Positions 23,731 to 32,946 of a stretch of 64,000 nt of DNA are shown piece by piece (position 1 is the first letter of the stretch; every line of letters starts with the position of its first letter). This stretch comes from NAT127 sp034717695 (GTDB lineage: Bacteria > Pseudomonadota > Gammaproteobacteria > Pseudomonadales > Porticoccaceae). Location of the stretch: contig JAYELS010000057.1 in the NCBI GenBank assembly GCA_034717695.1, positions 57,451 through 121,450 on the forward strand. Direction: 5' to 3'. The notes below the pieces were generated by a model that was not told where the DNA came from, made no database searches, and was given only the letters and a program-made list of their open reading frames with translations. The position numbers were made by a program, and so were the translations under genes.

Positions 23731-25584
23731 ATGAATCGTTACCCGCTTTGGCGCTATCTGCTGATCCTGGCGATCCTGGTTGTCGGCCTGGTGTATTCCG
23801 CCCCCAACCTGTTCGTGCCCGATCCCGCCATCCAGATCACGGGCCAGAGCAGTGCCCTGGAAATCGATCAGGGATTGATGGACAGGATTCACTCCGCCCT
23901 CGAAGCCGAGGGTGTGCGCTTTTTCGGCGACGAATTCTCGGCCACCGACGCGCTGATACGCCTCGACAGTCCCGAGGATCAGCTAAGGGCCAGGGAAATC
24001 CTCGTGCGCGAACTCGGTCCGGACTATGTGGTGGCGCTCAACCTGGCCCCCACCACCCCCGGTTGGTTGAGTGCCCTGGGCGCCGAGCCGATGAAGCTCG
24101 GCCTTGATCTCAGCGGCGGGGTGCACTTCCTGCTTCAGGTGGACACCGACAAGGTGCTGGAAAAATATCTGGAAACCCAGGCCAATGAGTTGAAGCGGGC
24201 CTTTCGCGAGGGTGGCGCCCGCTACAGCGCCCTGCGGGAGGAGGGCCACGGCCTGGTGGCGGTGTTCGCCAACAAGGCCTGGCGGGACGCGGCCGCCGAC
24301 ATCGTCCAGGCGGATTTCCGGGATTTTGCCCGGGAGCTTGCCGAGGAGGACGGCCGCTATCTGCTGAAGTTGACGGTGCTCGATACCCTGATCCGGGAGA
24401 AGGAAGACTACGCCGTCAGCCAGAACCTCACCACCCTGCGCAACCGGGTGAACGAGCTTGGCGTGTCCGAACCCATCGTCCAGCGCCAGGGCCGCAACCG
24501 CATCGTGGTGGAGCTGCCGGGGGTGCAGGACACCGCTGCCGCCAAGCGCATCATCGGCAAGACCGCGAACCTGGAGTTCCGCTTCGAGGCGGAGCCGGGC
24601 AAGACGGTGCCCCGGGAGGAATTCGAGTTCAAGGATCCCAATGCCGTCCCCCGCACCGCCTGGCTCGAAAAGCAGGTGATCATCACCGGCGACCAGGTGA
24701 GCAACGCCAGCACCGGGTTTGACGAGAACGGCATGCCCCAGGTGAACATCAGCCTCGACAGCACCGGTGGCCGCGACATGAATTACGCCACCCGCAACGG
24801 CGTCGGGCGGCGCCTCGGCGTGCTGTTCATCGAAACCCGCGAGGTGGCGCGGCCGGGGGTGAATGCCGAGGGCCAGCCCGAGACCCAGATCTCCCGGGTG
24901 GAGGATCGCAAGATCATCAGCCTCGCCACGGTGCGCAGTGCCCTCGGGGTGCAGTTCCGCATCACCGGGCTCGCCAGCCCCGCCGAGGCGTCGGAACTGG
25001 CGCTGCTGCTGCGGGCCGGCGGCCTCGCGGCGCCCATGTACTTCGTGCAGGAGCGCACCATCGGCCCGTCCCTCGGCGCCGAGAACATCGAGATGGGCCT
25101 CAACTCGGTGCTGATCGGCACCGCCATGGTGGTGGTGTTCATGCTGGCGGTGTACAAGGTGTTCGGCATCTTCGCCAACCTTGCCCTCGGCTTCAATCTG
25201 GTGTTGCTGGTGGGCATCATGTCCATTCTCGGCGCCACCCTGACCCTCCCGGGCATCGCCGGCATCGTGCTCACCCTCGGCATGGCGGTGGACGCCAACG
25301 TGCTGATCTTCTCCCGCATCAAGGAGGAGCTGGCATCGGGGCTGTCGCCGCAGTTGGCCATCCACGCCGGCTACGACCGGGCCCACGTGTCCATCGTCGA
25401 CGCCAACCTCACCACACTGATCGTCGGTGTGATTCTCTACGCCATCGGCTCCGGGCCGGTGCAGGGCTTTGCCGTGGTGCTCACCATTGGCATTCTGACG
25501 TCCATGTTCACCGCGTTGACCGGAACCCGCGCCCTGGTCAATCTGTGCTTCGGTGGTCGCGACATCAAGAAACTGTGGATCTAG
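23731..25584 (+). CDS. secD: Protein translocase subunit SecD
   Basis: RND-type inner-membrane subunit of the Sec holotranslocon, using proton motive force to pull proteins into the periplasm. The 617-residue product has TM1 at the N-terminus (YLLILAILVVGLVYSAPNLF), a large periplasmic domain with LGLDLSGGVHFLLQVD and NRVNELGVSEPIVQRQG, and five C-terminal TMs with GMAVDANVLIFSRIKEE. The ATG at 23731 was chosen over a GTG six bases upstream. secF follows after 11 bases. Confidence 0.97.
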   Translation: MNRYPLWRYLLILAILVVGLVYSAPNLFVPDPAIQITGQSSALEIDQGLMDRIHSALEAEGVRFFGDEFSATDALIRLDSPEDQLRAREILVRELGPDYVVALNLAPTTPGWLSALGAEPMKLGLDLSGGVHFLLQVDTDKVLEKYLETQANELKRAFREGGARYSALREEGHGLVAVFANKAWRDAAADIVQADFRDFARELAEEDGRYLLKLTVLDTLIREKEDYAVSQNLTTLRNRVNELGVSEPIVQRQGRNRIVVELPGVQDTAAAKRIIGKTANLEFRFEAEPGKTVPREEFEFKDPNAVPRTAWLEKQVIITGDQVSNASTGFDENGMPQVNISLDSTGGRDMNYATRNGVGRRLGVLFIETREVARPGVNAEGQPETQISRVEDRKIISLATVRSALGVQFRITGLASPAEASELALLLRAGGLAAPMYFVQERTIGPSLGAENIEMGLNSVLIGTAMVVVFMLAVYKVFGIFANLALGFNLVLLVGIMSILGATLTLPGIAGIVLTLGMAVDANVLIFSRIKEELASGLSPQLAIHAGYDRAHVSIVDANLTTLIVGVILYAIGSGPVQGFAVVLTIGILTSMFTALTGTRALVNLCFGGRDIKKLWI

Positions 25585-25595
25585 GGGAAACGACC

Positions 25596-26510
25596 ATGAA
25601 AGTCATCAATTACATGAAGTGGCGCCACCTGGCCGCGGTGATCTCGGTGCTGCTGGTGGTCGTCTCGCTGGGCTCCCTCGCCACCAAGGGGATTGTGTTT
25701 GGCCTGGATTTTACCGGCGGCACCCAGATCGAAGTGGGCTTCGAGGACAACGCCGATCTCGGCAAGGTGCGCGGCCAGCTGGTGGGCGCCGGATTCGACA
25801 ACCCGGTGGTGGTGCACTTTGGTTCCGAGCGGGATGTGCTGATCAAGTTCCAGGCGGAGCCGGACAAGGACACCGAGCAGCGCATTGTTTCCGCGTTGTC
25901 GGCGGAAGGAGAGCACGTGGAGTTGCGCCGCATCGAGTTCGTCGGTCCCCAGGTGGGCGAAGAACTGCGGGATGATGGCGGCCTTGGCATTCTCGTGGCG
26001 CTGGGTCTGGTGATGCTGTATGTGTCAATGCGTTTCCAGTACAAGTTCGCCATCGGCGCCGTGGTTGGGCTTGTCCACGATGTGATCATCATTCTCGGGG
26101 TGTTTGCCTGGCTTGAGCTCGAGTTCGATCTGACAGTACTGGCGGCGTTGCTGGCGGTGATCGGTTACTCCTTGAACGACACCATCATCGTCTATGACCG
26201 AATCCGCGAGAACTTCCGCCTGATCCGCGACGCGGACTCCATTCAGGTGATCAACGAATCCCTTACCCAGGTCTTGCTGCGCACGGTGTACACCTCGCTC
26301 ACCACCCTGCTGGTGCTGTTCGCGTTGTTCTATTTTGGCGGGGAACTGATTCACAACTTTGCGCTGGCGTTGATCATCGGCGTGGTGATCGGTACCAGCT
26401 CATCGATCTACGTTGCCGCCAACATCATTCTGTGGCTCAAGATTTCCCGGGAGGACCTGATGCAGAAGGTGAAGGTCGAGGGTGTCGACGAGTTTGACGG
26501 TCTGCCCTGA
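25596..26510 (+). CDS. secF: Protein translocase subunit SecF
   Basis: Partner of SecD, 304 residues. Seen: N-terminal TM, FGLDFTGGTQIEVGF, and the C-terminal six-helix block with GYSLNDTIIVYDRIREN and the LTTLLVLFALFYFGG segment. Separate genes for SecD and SecF, as in other Gammaproteobacteria. Starts 11 bases after secD, so one operon. Confidence 0.97.
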   Translation: MKVINYMKWRHLAAVISVLLVVVSLGSLATKGIVFGLDFTGGTQIEVGFEDNADLGKVRGQLVGAGFDNPVVVHFGSERDVLIKFQAEPDKDTEQRIVSALSAEGEHVELRRIEFVGPQVGEELRDDGGLGILVALGLVMLYVSMRFQYKFAIGAVVGLVHDVIIILGVFAWLELEFDLTVLAALLAVIGYSLNDTIIVYDRIRENFRLIRDADSIQVINESLTQVLLRTVYTSLTTLLVLFALFYFGGELIHNFALALIIGVVIGTSSSIYVAANIILWLKISREDLMQKVKVEGVDEFDGLP

Positions 26511-26537
26511 GGGCGGGGTGCTGGCGTTGTCGCCGGC

Positions 26538-27134
26538 TCAGCGCCAGCGATTTTCCCAGGCGAGGAGCACCCGACGGGGGTACCAGTATTGGCCGTGGCT
26601 GCCGTTGTAACGGGCCAGGGCTTCCCGCAGGCGGCCATCCTCCTTGTCGAGGTAGTATTTGAGGATGGTGCAGCCGTAGCGCAGATTGACGTCCACGTTG
26701 ATCAGGTTGTCCTCCGGGCGGCCGATCTCGTTCTTCCAGAAAGGCATCACCTGCATCAGGCCCAGGGCGCCGGCGGTGGAGACGGCGTAGGGGTCGAAGC
26801 GGCTCTCCACCTCGATCACCGCCAGCACCACTTCCGGTGATAGCCCCGCCCGGGACGCCTCGCGGTGTACCTTGCGGAGAAATTCCAGGCGCTTGGGCTT
26901 GTCGGGAATGAAGCGGGCCAGTTCCGTGGATTTGTCCAGCAGCCAGACCTCGGCGTCGTAGCGGTCCTCGAAGCTGTCCGCCACCACCACGGTGCGTTTG
27001 AGTAGCCGCAGCAACTCCTCGTCCACATTATCCCCCGGCATCGCCGCCGCCCCCGCGTCCCCCGCCAGCGAGGCCCACAGCACCAGTGGCATGGCGAGGC
27101 GAGCGAGGCTTGCGCGCGAGCGGGTGCCGGTCAT
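26538..27134 (-). CDS. Periplasmic lytic transglycosylase (SLT domain)
   Basis: Exported muramidase-like enzyme of 198 residues. A signal peptide (about residues 1-30, LARLAMPLVLWASLAGDAGAAA) precedes the SLT domain, which has the catalytic Glu in AVIEVESRFDPYAVSTAGALGLMQVMPF (about residues 110-137) and the later LRYGCTILKYYL and ALARYNGS motifs. Cleaves peptidoglycan glycan strands. It starts one base after the proS stop on the same strand, so it is read through from proS. Confidence 0.93.
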   Translation of the reverse strand: MTGTRSRASLARLAMPLVLWASLAGDAGAAAMPGDNVDEELLRLLKRTVVVADSFEDRYDAEVWLLDKSTELARFIPDKPKRLEFLRKVHREASRAGLSPEVVLAVIEVESRFDPYAVSTAGALGLMQVMPFWKNEIGRPEDNLINVDVNLRYGCTILKYYLDKEDGRLREALARYNGSHGQYWYPRRVLLAWENRWR

Positions 27135-27135
27135 G

Positions 27136-28857
27136 TCATGTTCCGGGGCGGGTCTTTCCCATCAGGAAGTCATGGATCTGGGTGAGGGGCACGTCGATGG
27201 TCTCGCCATCCCGGCGGCCCTTGTATTCCACGGTCCCGGCCTCGACGCCGCGGTCGCCCACCACCAGGCGGTGGGGAATGCCCATCAACTCCACATCGGC
27301 CAGCATGGCGCCGAGGCGCGCCTTGTCGATGTCCATCAGCAGGACGTCGTAGCCCCCGCGGCGCAGTTCGCTGTAGAGATCCTCGCTGGCCTTGCGCACG
27401 CCTTCGGACTTGTGGGCATTGACCGGCACGATGGTGATCTGGAAGGGCGCGATGGCATCGGGCCAGATGATGCCGTTGGCATCGTGGTTCTGTTCGATGG
27501 CGGCTGCGACGATGCGGCTGACGCCGATGCCGTAACAGCCCATGATCATGATCTCTTCGCGGCCTTCCTCGCCGAGTACCTTCGCGCCCATGGCCTCGCT
27601 GTACTTGGTGCCGAGCTGGAAGATGTGGCCGACCTCGATACCCCGTCGGATTTCCAGGGTGCCCTGGCCGTCCGGGCTCGGATCCCCGCTCACCACATTG
27701 CGGATGTCCTCGACGCGGCCTGGCGAGCAGTCGCGCCCCCAGTTGACCCCGGTGAGGTGATGGCCATCGCGATTGGCGCCACAGGTGAAATCGGCGAGCA
27801 CCGCGGCGGCGCGGTCGACGATGGTGGAAATGGCCAGATTGACGGGGCCGATGGAGCCGACGCCGCAGCCGATGGCGGCCTTCACTTCCGTTTCGCTGGC
27901 GAAGGCGAGGGGCGCGGCCACGCCGGCGAGCTTTTCGGCCTTGATGTCATTGAGCGCGTGGTCGCCCCGCAGCACCAGTGCCACCAGGCTGCCGTCCTCC
28001 TCGCCCTTCACGATCAGGGTTTTCACCGTTCGTTCGGGGCCGATGCCGAGGTGCTGGCAGACCTGGTCGATGGTGCCGATGCCGGGGGTGGCGACCTCCG
28101 CGAGAACCTCAGTGGCGGGGGGTGGGCTGGTCAGTGTGCAGATCGCTTCGGCCTTTTCGATATTGGCGGCGTAACTGCCGCCGGTGGAAAAGGCGATGTC
28201 ATCCTCGCCGGAATCCGCCAGCACGTGGAATTCGTGGGAAAAGCTCCCGCCGATGCTGCCGGTATCCGCCAGCACGGGGCGGAAGTCGAGCCCCAGGCGG
28301 GTGAAGATGTTGCAGTAGGTGCGGTGCATGAGATCGTAGGTCTCTTGCAGGCTCTCCTGGGTGAGGTGGAAGGAGTAGGCATCCTTCATGATGAACTCCC
28401 GCGCCCGCATCACGCCGAAGCGCGGGCGGATCTCGTCGCGGAACTTGGTCTGGATCTGATAGAAGTTGGCGGGCAGCTGCTTGTAGCTGCGGATCTCGCC
28501 GCGGATGAGGTCGGTGATCACTTCCTCGTGGGTGGGGCCGAGGCAGAAGTCACGCTGGTGGCGGTCGTTGATGCGCAGCAGTTCCGGCCCGTACTGCTCC
28601 CAGCGACCGGATTCGACCCAGAGGTCGGCGGGCTGCACCACCGGCATCAGGACCTCCTGGGCGCCGGACTTGTCCATCTCCTCGCGCACGATGTTTTCCA
28701 CCTTGCGCAGCACCCTGAGCCCCAGGGGCAGCCAGGTGTAGAGGCCCGCCGCCAGTTTGCGGATCATGCCGGCGCGGAGCATCAGCTGGTGGCTGACCAC
28801 TTCGGCGTCCGCCGGGGTTTCCTTCTGGGTGGCGATCAAGAATCGGCTGGCGCGCAT
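27136..28857 (-). CDS. proS: Prolyl-tRNA synthetase (bacterial type with editing domain)
   Basis: Class II synthetase of 573 residues charging tRNA-Pro. From the ATG at 28857 (MRASRFLIATQKETPADAEVVSHQL) the typical N-terminus follows, then motif 2 region FRDEIRPRFGVMRAREFIMKDAYSFH, the INS/YbaK-type editing insertion (residues about 230-400) and motif 3 GIGVSRIVAAAIEQ, then the anticodon-binding domain. A much longer open frame upstream is antisense to the HIT gene and was not used. Operon with the lytic transglycosylase. Confidence 0.97.
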   Translation of the reverse strand: MRASRFLIATQKETPADAEVVSHQLMLRAGMIRKLAAGLYTWLPLGLRVLRKVENIVREEMDKSGAQEVLMPVVQPADLWVESGRWEQYGPELLRINDRHQRDFCLGPTHEEVITDLIRGEIRSYKQLPANFYQIQTKFRDEIRPRFGVMRAREFIMKDAYSFHLTQESLQETYDLMHRTYCNIFTRLGLDFRPVLADTGSIGGSFSHEFHVLADSGEDDIAFSTGGSYAANIEKAEAICTLTSPPPATEVLAEVATPGIGTIDQVCQHLGIGPERTVKTLIVKGEEDGSLVALVLRGDHALNDIKAEKLAGVAAPLAFASETEVKAAIGCGVGSIGPVNLAISTIVDRAAAVLADFTCGANRDGHHLTGVNWGRDCSPGRVEDIRNVVSGDPSPDGQGTLEIRRGIEVGHIFQLGTKYSEAMGAKVLGEEGREEIMIMGCYGIGVSRIVAAAIEQNHDANGIIWPDAIAPFQITIVPVNAHKSEGVRKASEDLYSELRRGGYDVLLMDIDKARLGAMLADVELMGIPHRLVVGDRGVEAGTVEYKGRRDGETIDVPLTQIHDFLMGKTRPGT

Positions 28858-28980
28858 GGTTCCTCTGGGGCTTGCAGGGTTGTGGCCGGCTATTTTATGT
28901 CGCGGCCGGTGCCGGGTATAGTGCTTCTCCCATTGATCGTCGGCGTCCCCTGGCGCCGACGTTTTGCCAAGGAGACCCGG

Positions 28981-29418
28981 ATGTTCGTCCTCGACCCCCA
29001 ACTCCACCGCGATTGCGTGATTGTGGGACGCTTTCCCCTGAGCCTGCTGCTGCTCAGTCGGGACGCGAACTACCCCTGGTTCATTCTGGTGCCGCAGCGG
29101 CCCGGGATCACCGAGCTCTATCAGCTTTCCCTGGAGGATCGAGCCCGTCTTCTGGACGAATCCTGCCAGCTGTCGGAGGTGCTGATGGATGTGTTTTCCG
29201 GCGACAAGCTCAATGTGGCGGCGCTCGGCAACGTGGTTGCCCAGTTGCATGTCCACCACATCGTCCGCCATCGGGGCGACAGGGCCTGGCCGCGCCCGGT
29301 ATGGGGCGCCGTGCCGGCGGCGGAGTACAGCGAGCGGGCCATGGCGGACCTGCTGGACAATTTGCTGCCCATGCTGGCGGGAAAGGGTTTCGAAGTGCTG
29401 CTCGGGAGGGGTGGCTGA
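28981..29418 (+). CDS. HIT-domain protein
   Basis: Small (145 residues) histidine-triad family protein, probably a nucleotide hydrolase or transferase. The triad region reads LGNVVAQLHVHHIVRHRGD (about residues 80-98); the spacing HVHH departs from the classic H-x-H-x-H, as in a Gammaproteobacterial subgroup with the following WPRPVWG. Start ATG at 28981, divergent from proS; a -10-like TATAGT lies at 28917-28922. Substrate unknown. Confidence 0.88.
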   Translation: MFVLDPQLHRDCVIVGRFPLSLLLLSRDANYPWFILVPQRPGITELYQLSLEDRARLLDESCQLSEVLMDVFSGDKLNVAALGNVVAQLHVHHIVRHRGDRAWPRPVWGAVPAAEYSERAMADLLDNLLPMLAGKGFEVLLGRGG

Positions 29419-29451
29419 ACCCCGCTGCCCCCCTCGGCGGACATAAAAAAA

Positions 29452-29475
29452 CCCCGGTAAACCGGGGCTTTCCCA
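29452..29475. terminator. Bidirectional terminator between HIT and HU-like genes
   Basis: A 7-bp perfect stem (29452-29458 with 29461-29467) flanked by seven A on the left (T-run for the minus strand) and CTTT on the right. It serves mainly the minus-strand HU-like gene. Confidence 0.75.
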
Positions 29476-29485
29476 GGGGCCAAAC

Positions 29486-29962
29486 TCAGTTGGCCATGTC
29501 CTTGAGCTTCTTGAGCGCGAGGATCTTGACGCTGGTGCTGGCGGGCTTTGCCTTGAAAACCGTTTCGGCCCCGGTAAAGGGATTGACGCCCTTGCGGGCC
29601 TTGCGGGCAGGCTTTTTGACCGTCTTGATCTTCATCAGCCCGGGAAGGGTGAATTCCCCCACACCCTTCTTCTGGATATGACGGTCGATGATGTCGGTGA
29701 GTCCGTCGATCACCGCGTTGACCTGCTTGCGGTTGAGGGCGGTGGACTCGACCAGTTCGTTGATGATCTGGGTCTTGGTGTACTTCTCGGTGATTGCGGC
29801 GGGCTTCTTGGCCGGTGCCTTGGCGGCGGCCTTGGGTGCTGCTGCCTTGGCGGCTGCCGGTTTGGAAGCGGCGGCTTTCTTGGCGGGGGCCTTGGCGGCG
29901 GGAGCTTTCTTGGCCGGGGCTTTAGCTGCTGATTTTTTTGCGGGTGCTTTTGTGCTTGCCAT
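29486..29962 (-). CDS. HU-family DNA-binding protein with histone-H1-like Lys/Ala/Pro tail
   Basis: A 158-residue nucleoid protein. Residues 1-58 are almost only A, K and P with repeated AKAPAKK units, like the C-terminal tail of histone H1 or of mycobacterial HupB, but at the N-terminus. From residue about 60 follows an HU fold: KTQIINELVESTALNRKQVNAVIDGLTDIIDRHI, then GVGEFTLPGLMKIKTVKKPARKARKGVNPFTGAETVFKAKPAS, the DNA-inserting arm with its conserved NPFTGE-like tip. Such fusions likely compact DNA and respond to modification of the lysine tail; both are inferred. Single gene with its own terminator. Confidence 0.9.
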   Translation of the reverse strand: MASTKAPAKKSAAKAPAKKAPAAKAPAKKAAASKPAAAKAAAPKAAAKAPAKKPAAITEKYTKTQIINELVESTALNRKQVNAVIDGLTDIIDRHIQKKGVGEFTLPGLMKIKTVKKPARKARKGVNPFTGAETVFKAKPASTSVKILALKKLKDMAN

Positions 29963-30068
29963 AGGTGTTTTCCCTTTTGCTGACCGGTGTTTGAGGTGGA
30001 TTCCGAAGTGGCTTGTATTCTCCCCCCTATTATTCTGAACTCAGGAAATACAATAGCAGCCAGTGCCA

Positions 30069-30097
30069 TATATATAGCATCAGTTGGTGCCAGGCAA
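30069..30097 (-). promoter_or_regulatory. Possible promoter of the HU-like gene
   Basis: On the minus strand TTGCCT (30092-30097) and TATATA (30069-30074) are 17 bases apart, giving a leader of about 100 bases. Confidence 0.4.
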
Positions 30098-30216
30098 CAC
30101 GTAAACACTCAAAAAACCGGACTTCCAGGCAAATTTCGAGGGCAACGGGCATTTTTCGCGGTCTTCGGCCGGGTTTCGGGTTCGGCTGCGCTCTTCTAGG
30201 CGCTGTGGCGCTGGGG

Positions 30217-30222
30217 TATAAT
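30217..30222 (+). promoter_or_regulatory. -10 element upstream of fmdB-aspS
   Basis: Consensus TATAAT with GGG before it; the best -35 at 17 bases is the poor TTCTAG (30194-30199). Leader of about 90 bases to the zinc-ribbon gene. Confidence 0.5.
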
Positions 30223-30317
30223 GCGCCGCTTTTCAACGGGCCGGGCCCCGCCGGCAGCGCGGTCGAGGGCCGGGCCTTGAGTCCGGTTCAGCCTTCTTCA
30301 ATCGGGAGATGATCACC

Positions 30318-30602
30318 ATGCCCATTTACGCCTATCAGTGTCAGGCCTGTGGCCAGAGTCTGGAAGTCTTGCGCAAGATCAGCGATCCCCCCTTGAGCGA
30401 TTGTCCATCCTGCGGCAAGTCCGAGCTCAAAAAGCTGCTGACCGCGCCCTCGTTCCGGCTCGGGGGCAGTGGTTGGTATGAAACAGATTTCAAGACCGGC
30501 AACAAGAAGAACCTTGCCGGGGAGCAGGGCGGCGGCGCCGCCGAAACCAAGACAGTGGATGGCGGATCCTCCACCGCGGACAAGACCGCGGCCTCCGCCT
30601 GA
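30318..30602 (+). CDS. FmdB-type zinc-ribbon protein
   Basis: A 94-residue protein starting MPIYAYQCQACGQSLEVLRK, with two CxxC knuckles (CQAC, CPSC) that make the FmdB/CxxC_CXXC_SSSS putative regulatory zinc ribbon, followed by a disordered Gly/Ala/Thr/Ser tail. Its role is unknown, though it is regularly found just upstream of aspS in Gammaproteobacteria, as here (37-base gap). ATG at 30318 was taken over one nine bases upstream because MPIYxY is the invariant start. Confidence 0.9.
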   Translation: MPIYAYQCQACGQSLEVLRKISDPPLSDCPSCGKSELKKLLTAPSFRLGGSGWYETDFKTGNKKNLAGEQGGGAAETKTVDGGSSTADKTAASA

Positions 30603-30639
30603 CGACGGGCACAGCAACATTACCTCGGGAATCAGTGAA

Positions 30640-32412
30640 ATGCGTACAGGCTATTGCGGCGATCTGCGGTCATCGGCGGTCGATCAGGAGGTCACCCTGT
30701 GTGGCTGGGTGGACAGGCGCCGCGACCACGGCGGAGTGATCTTTATCGACCTGCGAGACCGGCAGGGCATCGTCCAGATCGTGTTCGACAGCGACTGTGG
30801 CGACTTCTTCCAGGTTGCCGACCGGGTGCGGAGCGAGTACGTGCTGCAGATCAAGGGCGTGGTGCGGGCCCGCAGCCCCAATACCGTCAACCCGGAGATG
30901 CCCACGGGGGAGATCGAGGTCTATGGCCGCGAGATCATCATCCTCAACACCGCCGAAACCCCGCCGTTCCAGCTCGACGACCATATTCAGGTGGGTGAGG
31001 ACGTGCGTCTGCGCTACCGCTACCTGGACCTGCGCCGCGAGCAGATGATGAAGAACCTGCGCTTCCGCTCCGATGTCACCATCGCGCTGCGCAACTTCCT
31101 CGCCGATCGCGGCTTCCTTGAGGTGGAGACGCCGATGCTGACCCGGGCCACGCCGGAGGGCGCCCGGGATTACCTGGTGCCGAGCCGCACCCATCCCGGC
31201 AAGTTCTTCGCCCTTCCCCAGTCGCCCCAGCTGTTCAAGCAGTTGCTGATGGTGTCCGGTGTCGATCGCTACTTCCAGATCGTCAAGTGTTTCCGTGACG
31301 AGGACCTGCGCGCCGATCGCCAGCCGGAATTCACCCAGGTGGACATCGAGTTCTCCTTTGCCGACGAGGGCCATATCACCGGCCTTGCCGAACAGATGAT
31401 CCGCGAGCTGTTCCATGCCACCCTGGGCGTCGACCTCGGCCACTTCCCCCGGATGCCGTTCTCCGAAGCCATGCATCGCTACGGGTCGGACAAGCCCGAC
31501 CTGCGCATTCCCCTGGAGCTGGTGGAGATCGGCGACCTGGTCAAGGACGTGGATTTCAAGGTGTTTTCCGGCCCTGCCAACGACGCCAAGGGTCGCGTTG
31601 CCGCCATGCTGGTGAAGGGCGGCAACGACCTGCTGTCCCGCAAGCAGATCGATGCCTATACCCAGTTCGTGGGTATCTACGGGGCCAAGGGCCTTGCGTA
31701 CATCAAGATCAACGACATCGCCGATCTCGAAAACGGCCTGCAGTCGCCCATCGTCAAGTTCCTGCCGCCAGCGGTGCGCCAGGGGATTCTCGAGCGGCTG
31801 GGGGCGGCCACCGGCGACCTGGTGTTCTTTGGCGCCGACCGCGCCAAGGTGGTCAACGATGCCCTCGGGGCGCTGCGCTGCAAGCTGGGCGCCGATCTCA
31901 ATCTCTACACCCGTGAGTGGGCCCCCCTGTGGGTGGTGGATTTCCCCATGTTCGAGGAGAACGACGACGGCAGCCTGACGGCCATGCACCACCCCTTTAC
32001 CCGCCCCGCCTGCACCCCGGAGGAACTGGCCGCCAATCCCGCCGCGGCCCTGTCCCTGGCCTATGACATGGTGCTCAATGGCACCGAGCTCGGCGGTGGC
32101 TCCATCCGCATCCACTCCCCGGCGATGCAGCGGGAGGTGTTCAAGGTGCTCGGCATAGGCGATGAGGAGGCCCAGGAGAAGTTCGGCTTCCTGCTGGATG
32201 CGCTGAAGTACGGCTGCCCGCCCCACGGTGGCCTGGCGTTCGGGCTCGACCGGCTGGTGATGCTGATGCTTGGCTGTGATTCGATCCGCGACGTCATCGC
32301 CTTCCCCAAGACCCAGTCGGCCACCTGTCTGATGACCGATGCGCCCGGTGGCGTCAGCGGCGCCCAGCTGCGGGAACTGAATATCCGTCTGCGGGAGAAA
32401 GTCGAGGTCTGA
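30640..32412 (+). CDS. aspS: Aspartyl-tRNA synthetase
   Basis: Class IIb synthetase of 590 residues, the bacterial length. Starts MRTGYCGDLRSSAVDQEVTLCGWVDRRRDHGG with the OB-fold anticodon domain, then RYLDLRREQMMKNLRFRS, motif 2 FRDEDLRADRQPEFTQVDIE, the GAD insertion domain (about residues 290-420) and motif 3 GLAFGLDRLVMLM. Whether it is discriminating (Asp only) cannot be read with certainty. Follows the FmdB gene in one transcript; terminator at 32488-32515. Confidence 0.97.
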   Translation: MRTGYCGDLRSSAVDQEVTLCGWVDRRRDHGGVIFIDLRDRQGIVQIVFDSDCGDFFQVADRVRSEYVLQIKGVVRARSPNTVNPEMPTGEIEVYGREIIILNTAETPPFQLDDHIQVGEDVRLRYRYLDLRREQMMKNLRFRSDVTIALRNFLADRGFLEVETPMLTRATPEGARDYLVPSRTHPGKFFALPQSPQLFKQLLMVSGVDRYFQIVKCFRDEDLRADRQPEFTQVDIEFSFADEGHITGLAEQMIRELFHATLGVDLGHFPRMPFSEAMHRYGSDKPDLRIPLELVEIGDLVKDVDFKVFSGPANDAKGRVAAMLVKGGNDLLSRKQIDAYTQFVGIYGAKGLAYIKINDIADLENGLQSPIVKFLPPAVRQGILERLGAATGDLVFFGADRAKVVNDALGALRCKLGADLNLYTREWAPLWVVDFPMFEENDDGSLTAMHHPFTRPACTPEELAANPAAALSLAYDMVLNGTELGGGSIRIHSPAMQREVFKVLGIGDEEAQEKFGFLLDALKYGCPPHGGLAFGLDRLVMLMLGCDSIRDVIAFPKTQSATCLMTDAPGGVSGAQLRELNIRLREKVEV

Positions 32413-32487
32413 CCGGTCCGGGCCGGCATCGCCCATGGCGATGCCGGCGTGGTCCGCGCCACGGGCAAGGCGGGATCGGCAAACACG

Positions 32488-32515
32488 AAAAAACCCGCCA
32501 TGAGCGGGTTTTTTT
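32488..32515. terminator. Bidirectional terminator between aspS and rpsT
   Basis: AAAAAACCCGC / GCGGGTTTTTT (11 bp, 5-base loop) with a T-run on both strands. Confidence 0.9.
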
Positions 32516-32553
32516 GAGCCCCGACAGGCAGGTCGGCGACCTGCCGGAGGTGC

Positions 32554-32820
32554 TTAGCCGGCGAGGGCCTTGACTTGGGCGTTCAGGCGGCTCTTGTGGC
32601 GAGCGGCCTTGTTCTTGTGGATGATGCCCTTGTCGGCGATGCGGTCGATGACCGGTACCGCGGTGTTGTAGGCGGCCTGGGCATTGGCGTGGTCGCCCTT
32701 GGCGATTTCCGCCTGGACGCGCTTGATGTAGGTACGCACCATGGAGCGCAGGCTGGCGTTGTGTTGCCGGCGCTTTTCGCTCTGCTTGGCGCGCTTGCGT
32801 GCTTGGGGTGAATTTGCCAC
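32554..32820 (-). CDS. rpsT: 30S ribosomal protein S20
   Basis: Primary 16S rRNA-binding protein, 88 residues, very basic and helical: (M)ANSPQARKRAKQSEKRRQHN at the N-terminus, KGIIHKNKAARHKSRLNAQVKAL at the C-terminus. The start is a GTG at 32820 (GTG-GCA-AAT-TCA), eight bases after AAGGAG; E. coli rpsT also uses a non-AUG start (UUG) tied to autoregulation. Stands alone between two terminators/spacers. Confidence 0.96.
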   Translation of the reverse strand: MANSPQARKRAKQSEKRRQHNASLRSMVRTYIKRVQAEIAKGDHANAQAAYNTAVPVIDRIADKGIIHKNKAARHKSRLNAQVKALAG

Positions 32821-32946
32821 CGTTCGGCTCCTTTCAGATGAGGTCAGACGTTTAGGACGCGGGACTATACAGAGATTGCCGGGGCGAATCAAGCGCGACC
32901 GGCCGTCGCCCCTGGGTTGTCGCGTCGACCGAGCCGCCGCCGGGGT

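Larger units (their letters stand above)
29963..30317. other. 355-base divergent intergenic region
   Basis: Between the HU-like and FmdB genes. It holds an AT-rich patch (about 30020-30115) with the likely minus-strand promoter, and the plus-strand -10 TATAAT at 30217-30222. No gene or RNA structure was recognised. Confidence 0.6.
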
